A stretch of DNA of 5,126 bases from Candidatus Poseidoniaceae archaeon (GCA_022451835.1 JAKUNX010000111.1:1-5126); one strand, 5' to 3'; shown: positions 1-5,077, numbered from the stretch's first letter. Made by a program: numbers and translations. Notes: generated from the letters alone by a model not told the origin.

Positions 1-219
1 AGCTTGTGTTAATTTTTCATCACCGTGAATGAGGGGCTTTGCTTCAGGAAACCGCTCATGTAACAGCATTGCCTCTTGTGTTAAGCCACCATTAGCAATA
101 CAATGTAGCCTCTCTATTAACGCTCTTTGGTCGAAAAATCCATCCCAAATAGCCTGGTCATGGATGATTCCTTCGTCATCAGCAACTGCTGCTGCCTGCC
201 AATCATACCATAGCCACAT
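1..219 (-). CDS. Partial gene, 5' end only; possible Nop5/Nop56-like C/D-box RNP scaffold protein
   Basis: The minus strand is open from an ATG at 219 to the window edge: 73 codons with no stop, and the gene continues outside. The protein starts MWLWYDWQAAAVADDEG and continues through ALIERLHCIANGGLTQE to a segment ending LIHGDEKL. The order is a beta strand with a DDEG turn, an I-x-RL-x-x-I-x-NG-x-L-x-x-E helix, then a hydrophobic strand with H-x-D/E. This matches my recollection of the N-terminal domain of archaeal Nop5, which bridges fibrillarin and L7Ae on box C/D guide RNAs in rRNA 2'-O-methylation. The diagnostic coiled coil and Nop domain lie beyond the window, so the name is tentative and no symbol is given. 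The frame stays open upstream to a TGA near 275. A GTG start about 30 bases upstream is possible, but ATG gives the more natural N-terminus. The gene is divergent from the TFS gene. Confidence 0.6.
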   Translation of the reverse strand, partial: MWLWYDWQAAAVADDEGIIHDQAIWDGFFDQRALIERLHCIANGGLTQEAMLLHERFPEAKPLIHGDEKLTQA

Positions 220-266
220 AGTTGAAGGCAAAACGGTCGAGGTTTTCACGCTTACCACCGATAAAG

Positions 267-275
267 ATATTATTT
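267..275 (-). promoter_or_regulatory. TATA-like box for the minus-strand partial gene
   Basis: On the minus strand this reads AAATAATAT, an AT-rich archaeal TATA-like element centred about 52 bases before the ATG at 219. With the usual archaeal spacing of about 26 bases, transcription would start near 245 and give a leader of roughly 25 nt. Assigned by spacing and composition only. Confidence 0.35.
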
Positions 276-282
276 GTCAATC

Positions 283-310
283 GTAAAATTACCAAATACC
301 GGTAATTTAC
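283..310. repeat. Imperfect inverted repeat in the divergent promoter region
   Basis: GTAAAATTACC (283-293) is mirrored by GGTAATTTAC (301-310) across a 7-base spacer. All ten bases of the right arm pair, with one extra A bulged in the left arm. The element lies between the two predicted TATA boxes, so it could be an operator for either divergent gene. It has no T-tract and sits at the 5' side of both genes, so a terminator role is unlikely. Confidence 0.5.
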
Positions 311-313
311 TTG

Positions 314-321
314 TTAAAATA
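314..321 (+). promoter_or_regulatory. TATA-like box for the TFS gene
   Basis: TTAAAATA lies about 50 bases before the TFS start codon. The usual spacing places transcription initiation near 343-345 and gives a leader of about 22 nt. The predicted start falls inside the palindrome at 333-346. Assigned by sequence resemblance and distance only. Confidence 0.4.
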
Positions 322-332
322 GGGTTTTTTGC

Positions 333-346
333 ATACATTAATGTAT
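333..346. promoter_or_regulatory. Perfect 14-bp palindrome upstream of the TFS gene
   Basis: ATACATTAATGTAT equals its own reverse complement. It ends 20 bases before the TFS start codon and overlaps the transcription start predicted from the TATA-like box at 314-321. A dimeric repressor bound here would block initiation, so it is a candidate operator. No regulator is encoded nearby and the site occurs once in the window. Confidence 0.4.
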
Positions 347-366
347 TTGATTACACAGGATGACCC

Positions 367-720
367 ATGTTTTGCCCAAAATGTGGAACTCTATCATTCC
401 CTGACCCAAGTGGTAACATTACCTGTCCAAATTACAAGTGTGGTTATGTCGGTCCGGCAAAACTAGTCATCAAAGGCACTGATGGTGAAGATGTTGATTT
501 ATCTAATGTTAAATCTGAAACCAAGGCAGAAAAGCGAGAATATGAAGTCATTAAAGATTCAGATAAGATGCAAGGAATTCTTACCAAAGGCACCTACATG
601 TGTCCAAAGTGTGATGCCATTGAAGTGTATGCTTATCTTGAACAAACCCGTTCCTCTGATGAACCTGAAACACGAATGTTGACTTGCAAAGAATGCGGTC
701 ACGGATGGCGAGAATACTAA
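367..720 (+). CDS. tfs: Transcription factor S (TFIIS/RPB9-like RNA polymerase cleavage factor)
   Basis: This encodes a 117-residue archaeal TFS. The factor enters the secondary channel of RNA polymerase and stimulates cleavage of backtracked transcripts, restarting arrested elongation. Two zinc ribbons are visible. The N-terminal one uses C3, C6, C20 and C25. The C-terminal one uses C79, C82, C107 and C110 and ends in GHGWREY, the classical end of the family. The QTRSSDEPET segment (93-102) carries the acidic D98-E99 tip that positions the catalytic metal, so an active cleavage factor is expected rather than an inhibitory paralogue. Length is normal for the family. The second half of the N-terminal ribbon is CPNYKC, spaced C-x4-C where CxxC is usual. 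The ATG at 367 places the first zinc knuckle at the extreme N-terminus, as is normal. The upstream AGGATG resembles only a weak ribosome site. The stop codon abuts the stop of the convergent PCNA gene. Confidence 0.95.
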   Translation: MFCPKCGTLSFPDPSGNITCPNYKCGYVGPAKLVIKGTDGEDVDLSNVKSETKAEKREYEVIKDSDKMQGILTKGTYMCPKCDAIEVYAYLEQTRSSDEPETRMLTCKECGHGWREY

Positions 721-1461
721 TCAAATATCGCCTTCGACTCTTGGAGCAAGGAAATACTTGACTTCGACAGCCCCATCATGGAATGCAAAATTAATTGCTA
801 ATGGATAGTTTTCGCCAAAGCCAATCTCAAGTGTTTCAACACTGCCGATTACCTTGTTTAATGGTTGAAGGTAACCCAAGGAATACTGGCTATGAGCTGG
901 ATTATCATACTCGAATAGTTGTAAGTCGTCTTTATGGAAATTAACTTGGATGTTACTGTTGGTACCACTAGCACTAACTGTGAAATGATCACCGCTAATT
1001 GCTAGAGTCATCATGTCGCCTCCAAGTGCTGCAGCTTTGAGAATTCTGATGAAATCATTTCCACTCAAATGAACTTTACATTTTGGGTCAAGAGGTGGTA
1101 GTGCAGGGACAGTAATTGTTGATGGGTCAATAGTTCTTAATTCACCTTCAACATTGCCCAACTTAGCATTTAGCATACCAGTTCCTTCATCTGCTTTTAG
1201 ATTCAACATTTCATCTGGCGTACCTAAACTAACCAAACTTCTAACCACATCAATCTCGAAAGCAATAGATGTCTCATCTAGCTCCCATGTATCAAATGCT
1301 GCTGAATCAATATCCATCTGAATCATTGCAACATGCGAATGGTCGACTACACGAATGTGAAGACTGTTTTCTTTAAAATCAAACTTAGCGTCTTCTACAA
1401 CGGCTTTCAACGTATCCAAAATTTTGCTCATCAGGTCTAATCGGGCTGTGACGTTCAACAT
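721..1461 (-). CDS. pcn: DNA polymerase sliding clamp (PCNA)
   Basis: This encodes a 246-residue archaeal PCNA, the usual length. The protein forms a trimeric ring on DNA and tethers replicative polymerase, FEN1, ligase and other PIP-box proteins. The family signature VVDHSHVAMIQMDI covers residues 38-51. The interdomain connecting loop, which partners dock on, lies at about 109-127 and separates the two similar halves. The protein ends with LAPR at 238-241 followed by VEGDI, where the canonical C-terminal LAPR/K strand sits. All elements are intact, so one functional clamp is expected. The ATG at 1461 is supported by the family N-terminus and by a purine-rich ribosome site just upstream. Transcription converges on TFS with no base between the stop codons. 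The upstream side faces the lipoprotein promoter across a shared region. Confidence 0.96.
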   Translation of the reverse strand: MLNVTARLDLMSKILDTLKAVVEDAKFDFKENSLHIRVVDHSHVAMIQMDIDSAAFDTWELDETSIAFEIDVVRSLVSLGTPDEMLNLKADEGTGMLNAKLGNVEGELRTIDPSTITVPALPPLDPKCKVHLSGNDFIRILKAAALGGDMMTLAISGDHFTVSASGTNSNIQVNFHKDDLQLFEYDNPAHSQYSLGYLQPLNKVIGSVETLEIGFGENYPLAINFAFHDGAVEVKYFLAPRVEGDI

Positions 1462-1468
1462 GAGATAG

Positions 1469-1477
1469 CACCCCTCT
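1469..1477 (-). promoter_or_regulatory. Shine-Dalgarno-like site of the PCNA gene
   Basis: On the minus strand this reads AGAGGGGTG and ends 7 bases before the PCNA start codon. It resembles the archaeal consensus GGAGGTGA and supports the chosen start. The two lipoprotein genes in this window have no such site. Confidence 0.55.
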
Positions 1478-1518
1478 CTGTCTCACATGCACTTTCGACG
1501 GCTTATGAACTTACCATT

Positions 1519-1531
1519 GTAAAATATTTCA
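1519..1531 (-). promoter_or_regulatory. TATA-like box for the PCNA gene
   Basis: The minus strand reads TGAAATATTTTAC, a good archaeal TATA-like sequence about 64 bases before the PCNA ATG. The usual spacing gives a start near 1499 and a leader of about 38 nt, long enough to include the ribosome site at 1469-1477. Bases 1462-1635 thus form a divergent promoter region with no gene of their own. Confidence 0.45.
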
Positions 1532-1585
1532 AAAGAACCATTAAGAGACCTCGTAACTAAATGAAAATGCTTGAATCTAATGTTT

Positions 1586-1635
1586 TCTATTTAGTAAAAT
1601 AGAAAGACTATAAGACCTCAATCTTAGTATTATTC
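1586..1635 (+). promoter_or_regulatory. Promoter of the first lipoprotein gene, duplicated at 2713-2762
   Basis: The block starts with TCTATTTAGTAAAATAGA (1586-1603), a near-palindrome with 7-base arms TCTATTT and AAATAGA and a TATA-like AT-rich core. Next comes a 32-base tract ending at the ATG. The copy before the second gene differs at only three positions: two in the dyad core (1593, 1594) and one C/T at 1617. The dyad centre lies about 41 bases before the ATG, implying a start near 1621 and a leader of about 15 nt. There is no ribosome-binding sequence before the ATG, so near-leaderless translation is likely. Confidence 0.6.
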
Positions 1636-1733
1636 ATGGACTATCTTAAAGGATTGAACGTAATTATATTGAGCCTGCTATTGATTTTGACCGGTTGCTT
1701 CGGTATGTTGAGTGATGATGAAGAAGATTCTGT
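1595..1733 (+). repeat. Long direct repeat, copy 1: promoter, leader and signal-peptide codons
   Basis: This 139-base block matches 2722-2860 at a fixed offset of 1127 bases with one mismatch (C1617 against T2744). Bases 1618-1733 form a 116-base identical run. It spans the promoter core, leader, ATG and the first 32 codons of the lipoprotein. Identity breaks at the third base of codon 33 (GTC against GTT). Confidence 0.95.
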
Positions 1734-2670
1734 CGAAGCCCAAAATCCGGACGACACCACGACTGTAACTGCCTCACTTACTGCCCAAGACATTGCCGAT
1801 GCTATGATTCTGGCCAGTAATTCACCACCTAAAATAAGTGTCAAGACTTTCGATTTTACTATTGAAGATTGGGAAGACACTGAACTTTTCAGAAATAATT
1901 GGTTATATTCAGGATTCTTTGTTTGTTTAGATGACCCTGAGGATTTTGAAAATGAAGATGGAACTCATATTGGTTATACGTTGGAAGAGCAAAGAGAATC
2001 TCTCGCTGAATCTGAGTCAGATATAGGTGATAGACACTTAGCAAACATGATCGAATTGGGAGACTGTGTATTGTATTTTGACTTTGTATCGGTCGACCCT
2101 GACGGTGATTCAATGACTAAAGGAATTGATACAGATTTTGATGGTATAATCGATATTCCAATCACTCCAAATGATGGCATGGTGCTTGTTGGAGTAGATA
2201 ATTCAACAAATAAAGATGTATTTAATGGATTAATGGCATCATCATGTGAACAAATTGATGTGGCATTTATTGCAATTGATGAGCATGGTGCATCTACCGC
2301 TGAATTCATGCACTTTTTAGGAGTGGAAACTTGTGACGAAGAAGAAGATATGAGTTATTACGAATTCAGCGGTATTGATGATTCTGGTAGCGGCGACGGT
2401 TCTGTAATTGTAACCTATACTTCAGGAACAGATCTTTCATTAAACAACTTAATGTTCACAGTCAGCGTAGATGGCGAAGCTACTCAAACATTATCTAATT
2501 GTGATGAGGGTTTTGGAGAGCCTTGCTATTCCCATTATATGGAAGACTGGTATGTTGGCGATAGCATTGTCATCGATACTGACTGCACAAGTGTGTGTAC
2601 AATTTATCTCACTATTACAGATTTGATAGATGGAACTGATATAGGCGCCATAACAATTGATACTGAGTGA
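1636..2670 (+). CDS. Secreted acidic lipoprotein, first copy of a tandem paralogous pair
   Basis: This 344-residue protein has no named family that I recognise. A lipoprotein signal is clear: K5, a hydrophobic core at 8-19, and lipobox L18-T19-G20-C21, so it should be lipid-anchored by C21 on the outer membrane face. An acidic linker (27-46, rich in D/E then T) follows. Residues 62-230 read like a cadherin/Ig-type beta domain: SPPKISV at 63-69, DPDGDSMT at 154-161 and AIDEHGAST at 213-221. D165-x-D167-x-D169-G170-x-x-D173 fits a calcium-binding loop. Residues 254-344 show the strand pattern of the small beta-sandwich seen in archaeal pilin-like proteins, with W305 and GDS at 308-310. Eight cysteines besides C21 (97, 144, 204, 233, 289, 297, 317, 321) recur in the paralogue and suggest up to four disulfides. 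TGA is followed by an in-frame TAG. Function and ligand are unknown. Domain calls are inference. Confidence 0.9.
   Translation: MDYLKGLNVIILSLLLILTGCFGMLSDDEEDSVEAQNPDDTTTVTASLTAQDIADAMILASNSPPKISVKTFDFTIEDWEDTELFRNNWLYSGFFVCLDDPEDFENEDGTHIGYTLEEQRESLAESESDIGDRHLANMIELGDCVLYFDFVSVDPDGDSMTKGIDTDFDGIIDIPITPNDGMVLVGVDNSTNKDVFNGLMASSCEQIDVAFIAIDEHGASTAEFMHFLGVETCDEEEDMSYYEFSGIDDSGSGDGSVIVTYTSGTDLSLNNLMFTVSVDGEATQTLSNCDEGFGEPCYSHYMEDWYVGDSIVIDTDCTSVCTIYLTITDLIDGTDIGAITIDTE
2263..2312 (+). repeat. Internal identical block of the paralogues, copy 1
   Basis: These 50 bases are identical to 3390-3439, again at offset 1127. They encode the AFIAIDEHGAST to FMH strand region (about residues 210-226). 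Flanking codons differ synonymously on both sides, so this is an island of identity in an otherwise drifting alignment. A smaller island of 29 identical bases is at 1816-1844 and 2943-2971. Confidence 0.95.
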
Positions 2671-2684
2671 TAGACCAAACAATA

Positions 2685-2703
2685 CTCAATGAAAATAATT
2701 GAG
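2685..2703 (+). terminator. Small hairpin after the first lipoprotein gene
   Basis: CTCAAT (2685-2690) pairs with ATTGAG (2698-2703) across a 7-base A-rich loop, 15 bases past the stop. The following bases are pyrimidine-rich (CCTTATACCTCTATTTT), which is compatible with archaeal T-rich termination. The stem is short and AT-rich, so it may only be chance structure. Spacer 2671-2712 holds nothing else. Confidence 0.3.
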
Positions 2704-2712
2704 CCTTATACC

Positions 2713-2762
2713 TCTATTTTATAAAATAGAAAGACTATAAGACTTCAATCTTAGTATTATTC
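2713..2762 (+). promoter_or_regulatory. Promoter of the second lipoprotein gene with a perfect 18-bp palindrome
   Basis: TCTATTTTATAAAATAGA (2713-2730) is its own reverse complement and contains a strong TATA core, TTTATAAA on both strands. Its centre is about 41 bases before the ATG at 2763, giving a predicted start near 2748 and a leader of about 15 nt. The following 32 bases repeat those before the first gene with one change. The symmetry could be an operator, a bidirectional TATA element or both. No ribosome-binding sequence precedes the ATG. Confidence 0.6.
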
Positions 2763-2860
2763 ATGGACTATCTTAAAGGATTGAACGTAATTATATTGAG
2801 CCTGCTATTGATTTTGACCGGTTGCTTCGGTATGTTGAGTGATGATGAAGAAGATTCTGT
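2722..2860 (+). repeat. Long direct repeat, copy 2: promoter, leader and signal-peptide codons
   Basis: Partner of 1595-1733 with one mismatch in 139 bases. It marks the left end of the second unit of a tandem duplication with a period of 1127 bases. At the right ends the offset grows to 1151 because the second gene is eight codons longer. Confidence 0.95.
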
Positions 2861-3821
2861 TGAAGCTGAATCGACTGATGACACTACAACTGTAACCGCC
2901 ACACTTACTGCCCAAGATATTGCTGATGCGATGATTCTGGCAAGTAATTCACCACCTAAAATAAGTGTCAAAGCTTTCGATTTTACTGATGATGATGATG
3001 ATGGATATCCTGTAATTACCAAAAATAGTTGGGCATTTACAGGACAATATAGTTGCGTCGACGAATTGGATATGTTAGATGAAGATGGAAATAATATTGG
3101 AGAGACATTGGAAGAACAAAGAGAATCAATCGATGAAGCATTGGGAGAAGACAGATACAGACATCTAGCAAATCTAGTTGAAGTGGGCGATTGTATTTTG
3201 TATTTTGACTTCTTATCAGTCGATCCTGATGGTGATGCTATGACTAAAGGAATCGATACAGATTTTGATGGAATTATTGACGTCCCAATTACACCAAATT
3301 TCGGTGTCACAATGGTTTCTGTTGATAATTCAACAGTTAAGAAAATATTTAATGGGCTAAGTGATGCTCCTTGTAGTCAAATTGATGTAGCATTTATTGC
3401 AATTGATGAGCATGGTGCATCTACCGCTGAATTCATGCATTTCATTGGATATGGATCATGTGAACTCAATGACGACGACGATGAGGATGACAATAACCTC
3501 GATTTCTTTACATTTAGTGCCGCTGATGGACCTGGTGCAGATGGTGCTGCAATTGTAACCATGGACAGTGGATACGATTTAATTTGGTCTGACATTACCA
3601 TTATGGCAAGCGTTGACGGTTCTCCAACAGTATCTGTTGTCCAATGTGCTGAGGGTGAATATGAAAACTGCTGGTCATCCTCTGACAGTGAAACTGATTA
3701 CTGGAACGTTGGTGAAGCAATTTTAATTGATACAAGTTGTACTAGCGTATGCACAGTAACCATTACAATAACAGATGATGAGGGTGTAATTTTTGATACA
3801 GTAATGGTTGACGTTGAGTGA
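2763..3821 (+). CDS. Secreted acidic lipoprotein, second copy of the tandem pair
   Basis: This 352-residue paralogue of the upstream protein is identical to it through residue 35. It carries the same lipobox (C21) and an acidic, threonine-rich linker. It shares the SPPKISV segment, DPDGDAMT at 154-161, the D165-x-D167-x-D169-G-x-x-D173 loop and AIDEHGAST at 213-221. Divergence concentrates at 76-135, 179-203 and from 234 to the C-terminus. It has two extra acidic tracts: D76-D80, encoded by five GAT repeats, and a run at 237-243. All cysteines are kept (21, 98, 144, 204, 233, 295, 303, 326, 330). The C-terminal 110 residues keep the pilin-like beta pattern (W314, VGE at 316-318, CTSVC at 326-330), but most surface residues differ. 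Tandem TGA-TAG stops are shared. The pattern fits two surface proteins with one delivery and fold but different exposed faces. Function is unknown. Confidence 0.9.
   Translation: MDYLKGLNVIILSLLLILTGCFGMLSDDEEDSVEAESTDDTTTVTATLTAQDIADAMILASNSPPKISVKAFDFTDDDDDGYPVITKNSWAFTGQYSCVDELDMLDEDGNNIGETLEEQRESIDEALGEDRYRHLANLVEVGDCILYFDFLSVDPDGDAMTKGIDTDFDGIIDVPITPNFGVTMVSVDNSTVKKIFNGLSDAPCSQIDVAFIAIDEHGASTAEFMHFIGYGSCELNDDDDEDDNNLDFFTFSAADGPGADGAAIVTMDSGYDLIWSDITIMASVDGSPTVSVVQCAEGEYENCWSSSDSETDYWNVGEAILIDTSCTSVCTVTITITDDEGVIFDTVMVDVE
3390..3439 (+). repeat. Internal identical block of the paralogues, copy 2
   Basis: Partner of 2263-2312, identical over 50 bases. The gene pair is collinear up to here, since the offset is still 1127. 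The eight-codon length difference accumulates only after this block. Confidence 0.95.
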
Positions 3822-3835
3822 TAGAGACCAAACAT

Positions 3836-3863
3836 CCCTTGAATTCTTAACTAAGGGGTTTTT
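3836..3863 (+). terminator. Hairpin plus T-tract between the second lipoprotein and the glycosyltransferase
   Basis: CCCTT (3836-3840) pairs with AAGGG (3853-3857), optionally extended by one G-T pair. One more G and then TTTTT (3859-3863) follow. The layout resembles a terminator for the lipoprotein transcript. It lies directly before the ribosome site of the next gene, so partial read-through would couple the two. Confidence 0.45.
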
Positions 3864-3867
3864 GGAG
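3864..3867 (+). promoter_or_regulatory. Shine-Dalgarno-like GGAG of the glycosyltransferase gene
   Basis: GGAG ends 5 bases before the ATG at 3873 and supports that start. I see no convincing TATA-like box at the expected distance upstream (about 3820-3835). The gene may therefore depend on transcription entering from the lipoprotein unit. Confidence 0.5.
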
Positions 3868-3872
3868 CATCC

Positions 3873-5003
3873 ATGGGCGCAAGCGCTGAGCCTTTGTTGA
3901 AGGATGATGGCCAGCCATACAAGGCTGCAGTACTGATTCCAACTATCAACAATGCAGACGAATTAGAAATCGTTTTAGAGAGATTATCAAAGCAGACATA
4001 TCCACATTTTGAAATCGTTATTGCTGATTCAAAATCTAAAGACCACACCAAAGAAGTGTGTGAGAAATTTGGTGCAACATGGCTTGATGATTCCTCAAAT
4101 AATCGTGCAGATGCCTGTAATTTCGCACTACGACAAATGGATCATGACTTGGTATTGTTTACTGATGATGATACAATTCCACCGCTTGATTGGGTAGAGA
4201 AATTGATTCGCTGGTTCAAGGACCCAGAAGTCGGAGCGGTTGGAGGACCTAACTTCGCACCTGATTCAGATTCGTTTGGAGCTAAGTGCGCAGATGTTGC
4301 ATTCTGTACTAAATTTATGACTGCAGGAACGAGATATGGTGCTCAACCAAAAGGTGATTTAGTCCCAATTAGCCACAACCCTGGAGTCAATTGTGCTCAC
4401 AGAATGGCCAACCTTAGAGAAGTTGATTTCTTCGAAGAAGGTTGTATTGGAGCGGAAGATGTAGTACTTGATGCCAAGATTCAGCGCAAAGGGCACAAAT
4501 TATTCATCGACCCTTCAAATGTTATGCCACATCGCAGACGAGTGCCATTCAAACCATACATGAAACAAATGCGTAATTATGGCTATACCAGAATGGTTGC
4601 AAACAAAAGATGGCCAGAAATTTCTCGCTGGTCTCATACTGCGATTGGGTTCTTCCCTCCACTAGTCATTTTCTCTGTAATTGCGGTAATTTATGGAATG
4701 TTATCTGGTGGTGCTGCTGATGAATATTGGCTAACTCTATCTGGAGAGTGGATAATACCACGTATCGCATTTCATGGCATAGGTGGTCTAATGCTGTTTT
4801 ACATCGCATTGTGTTGGCTTGGCGCAGCAATTGGAACTTCACCACATCGAAATATTGCTACTGTATTCTTAGCCCCTCTGTTCGTATTCCTTGCCCAGTG
4901 GGCTTATGGGCAAGGTGTAATCAAAGCCTGGCGGGAGATCCGTAAAACCGGTGGTAAAGCCGGTGTTGGACATCAAATTGATGACCGAACCCGTACCGTG
5001 TAA
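3873..5003 (+). CDS. Membrane-anchored family 2 glycosyltransferase (ExoA-like)
   Basis: This 376-residue protein has a GT-A type catalytic domain at about 17-215 followed by membrane segments. The domain starts with strand AAVLIPT (18-24) and has D52 in VIADSKSKDHT for nucleotide binding. The metal-binding triad D98-D99-D100 sits in LFTDDDTIP. GAED at 193-196 supplies the likely acceptor-side acidic residues. RRR at 221-223 and PYMKQMRNYGYTR at 228-240 match the basic R...Q..YG..R stretch typical of ExoA-type succinoglycan transferases. Three hydrophobic helices follow at about 258-276, 298-320 and 328-348, ending in a basic tail. The active site should be cytosolic, adding sugar from a nucleotide sugar to a lipid-linked or nascent surface glycan. 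Donor and acceptor cannot be read from sequence. It follows the lipoprotein pair by 51 bases in the same direction, hinting at a surface role such as exopolysaccharide or glycoprotein synthesis. All motifs look intact. Confidence 0.9.
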   Translation: MGASAEPLLKDDGQPYKAAVLIPTINNADELEIVLERLSKQTYPHFEIVIADSKSKDHTKEVCEKFGATWLDDSSNNRADACNFALRQMDHDLVLFTDDDTIPPLDWVEKLIRWFKDPEVGAVGGPNFAPDSDSFGAKCADVAFCTKFMTAGTRYGAQPKGDLVPISHNPGVNCAHRMANLREVDFFEEGCIGAEDVVLDAKIQRKGHKLFIDPSNVMPHRRRVPFKPYMKQMRNYGYTRMVANKRWPEISRWSHTAIGFFPPLVIFSVIAVIYGMLSGGAADEYWLTLSGEWIIPRIAFHGIGGLMLFYIALCWLGAAIGTSPHRNIATVFLAPLFVFLAQWAYGQGVIKAWREIRKTGGKAGVGHQIDDRTRTV

Positions 5004-5007
5004 ATAC

Positions 5008-5030
5008 CATCAAAAACATCATTTTTGATG
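5008..5030 (+). terminator. Perfect 9-bp hairpin after the glycosyltransferase gene
   Basis: CATCAAAAA (5008-5016) and TTTTTGATG (5022-5030) pair completely around a 5-base loop, starting 4 bases after the stop codon. The T run lies in the 3' arm. By symmetry it presents an A5/T5 pattern on both strands, so it could end transcription from either side. Position and structure make it the likely end of the glycosyltransferase transcript. Confidence 0.55.
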
Positions 5031-5077
5031 CTTAATTAGCCGTAACTGCTTAGTTAGACGAAAGTTGCCGAGCAATC

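Noticed and set aside
29..286. Plus-strand open frame of 85 codons at the left edge
   Set aside because: It overlaps the minus-strand frame at 1-219, whose protein looks far more natural (DDEG, helix with charged pattern). The plus product is rich in Ser, Cys and Trp and has no recognisable domain.
1561..1602. Micro-ORF MKMLESNVFYLVK before the first lipoprotein
   Set aside because: It lies upstream of, and runs into, the predicted TATA-like dyad, so it would not be on the lipoprotein mRNA. It has no ribosome site, and the second copy has no equivalent.
1586..2760. Insertion sequence or transposon bounded by the direct repeats
   Set aside because: The repeats contain a promoter and signal peptide codons in the same position of two homologous genes, and no transposase or terminal inverted repeat is present. 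Tandem gene duplication explains them.
1586..2762. CRISPR-like or short tandem repeat array
   Set aside because: There are only two copies, with a 1127-base period, and both units are coding.
2768..3310. Minus-strand open frame of 180 codons inside the second lipoprotein gene
   Set aside because: It is a serine-rich shadow of the acidic GAT/GAA-rich lipoprotein coding strand. A similar shadow occurs in the first copy, as expected from the duplication.
1636..3821. Class III signal peptide (type IV pilin) instead of a lipoprotein signal
   Set aside because: The C-terminal domain resembles pilin-like proteins. However, the N-terminus has a classic lipobox LTGC after the hydrophobic core, not a charged cleavage site before it.
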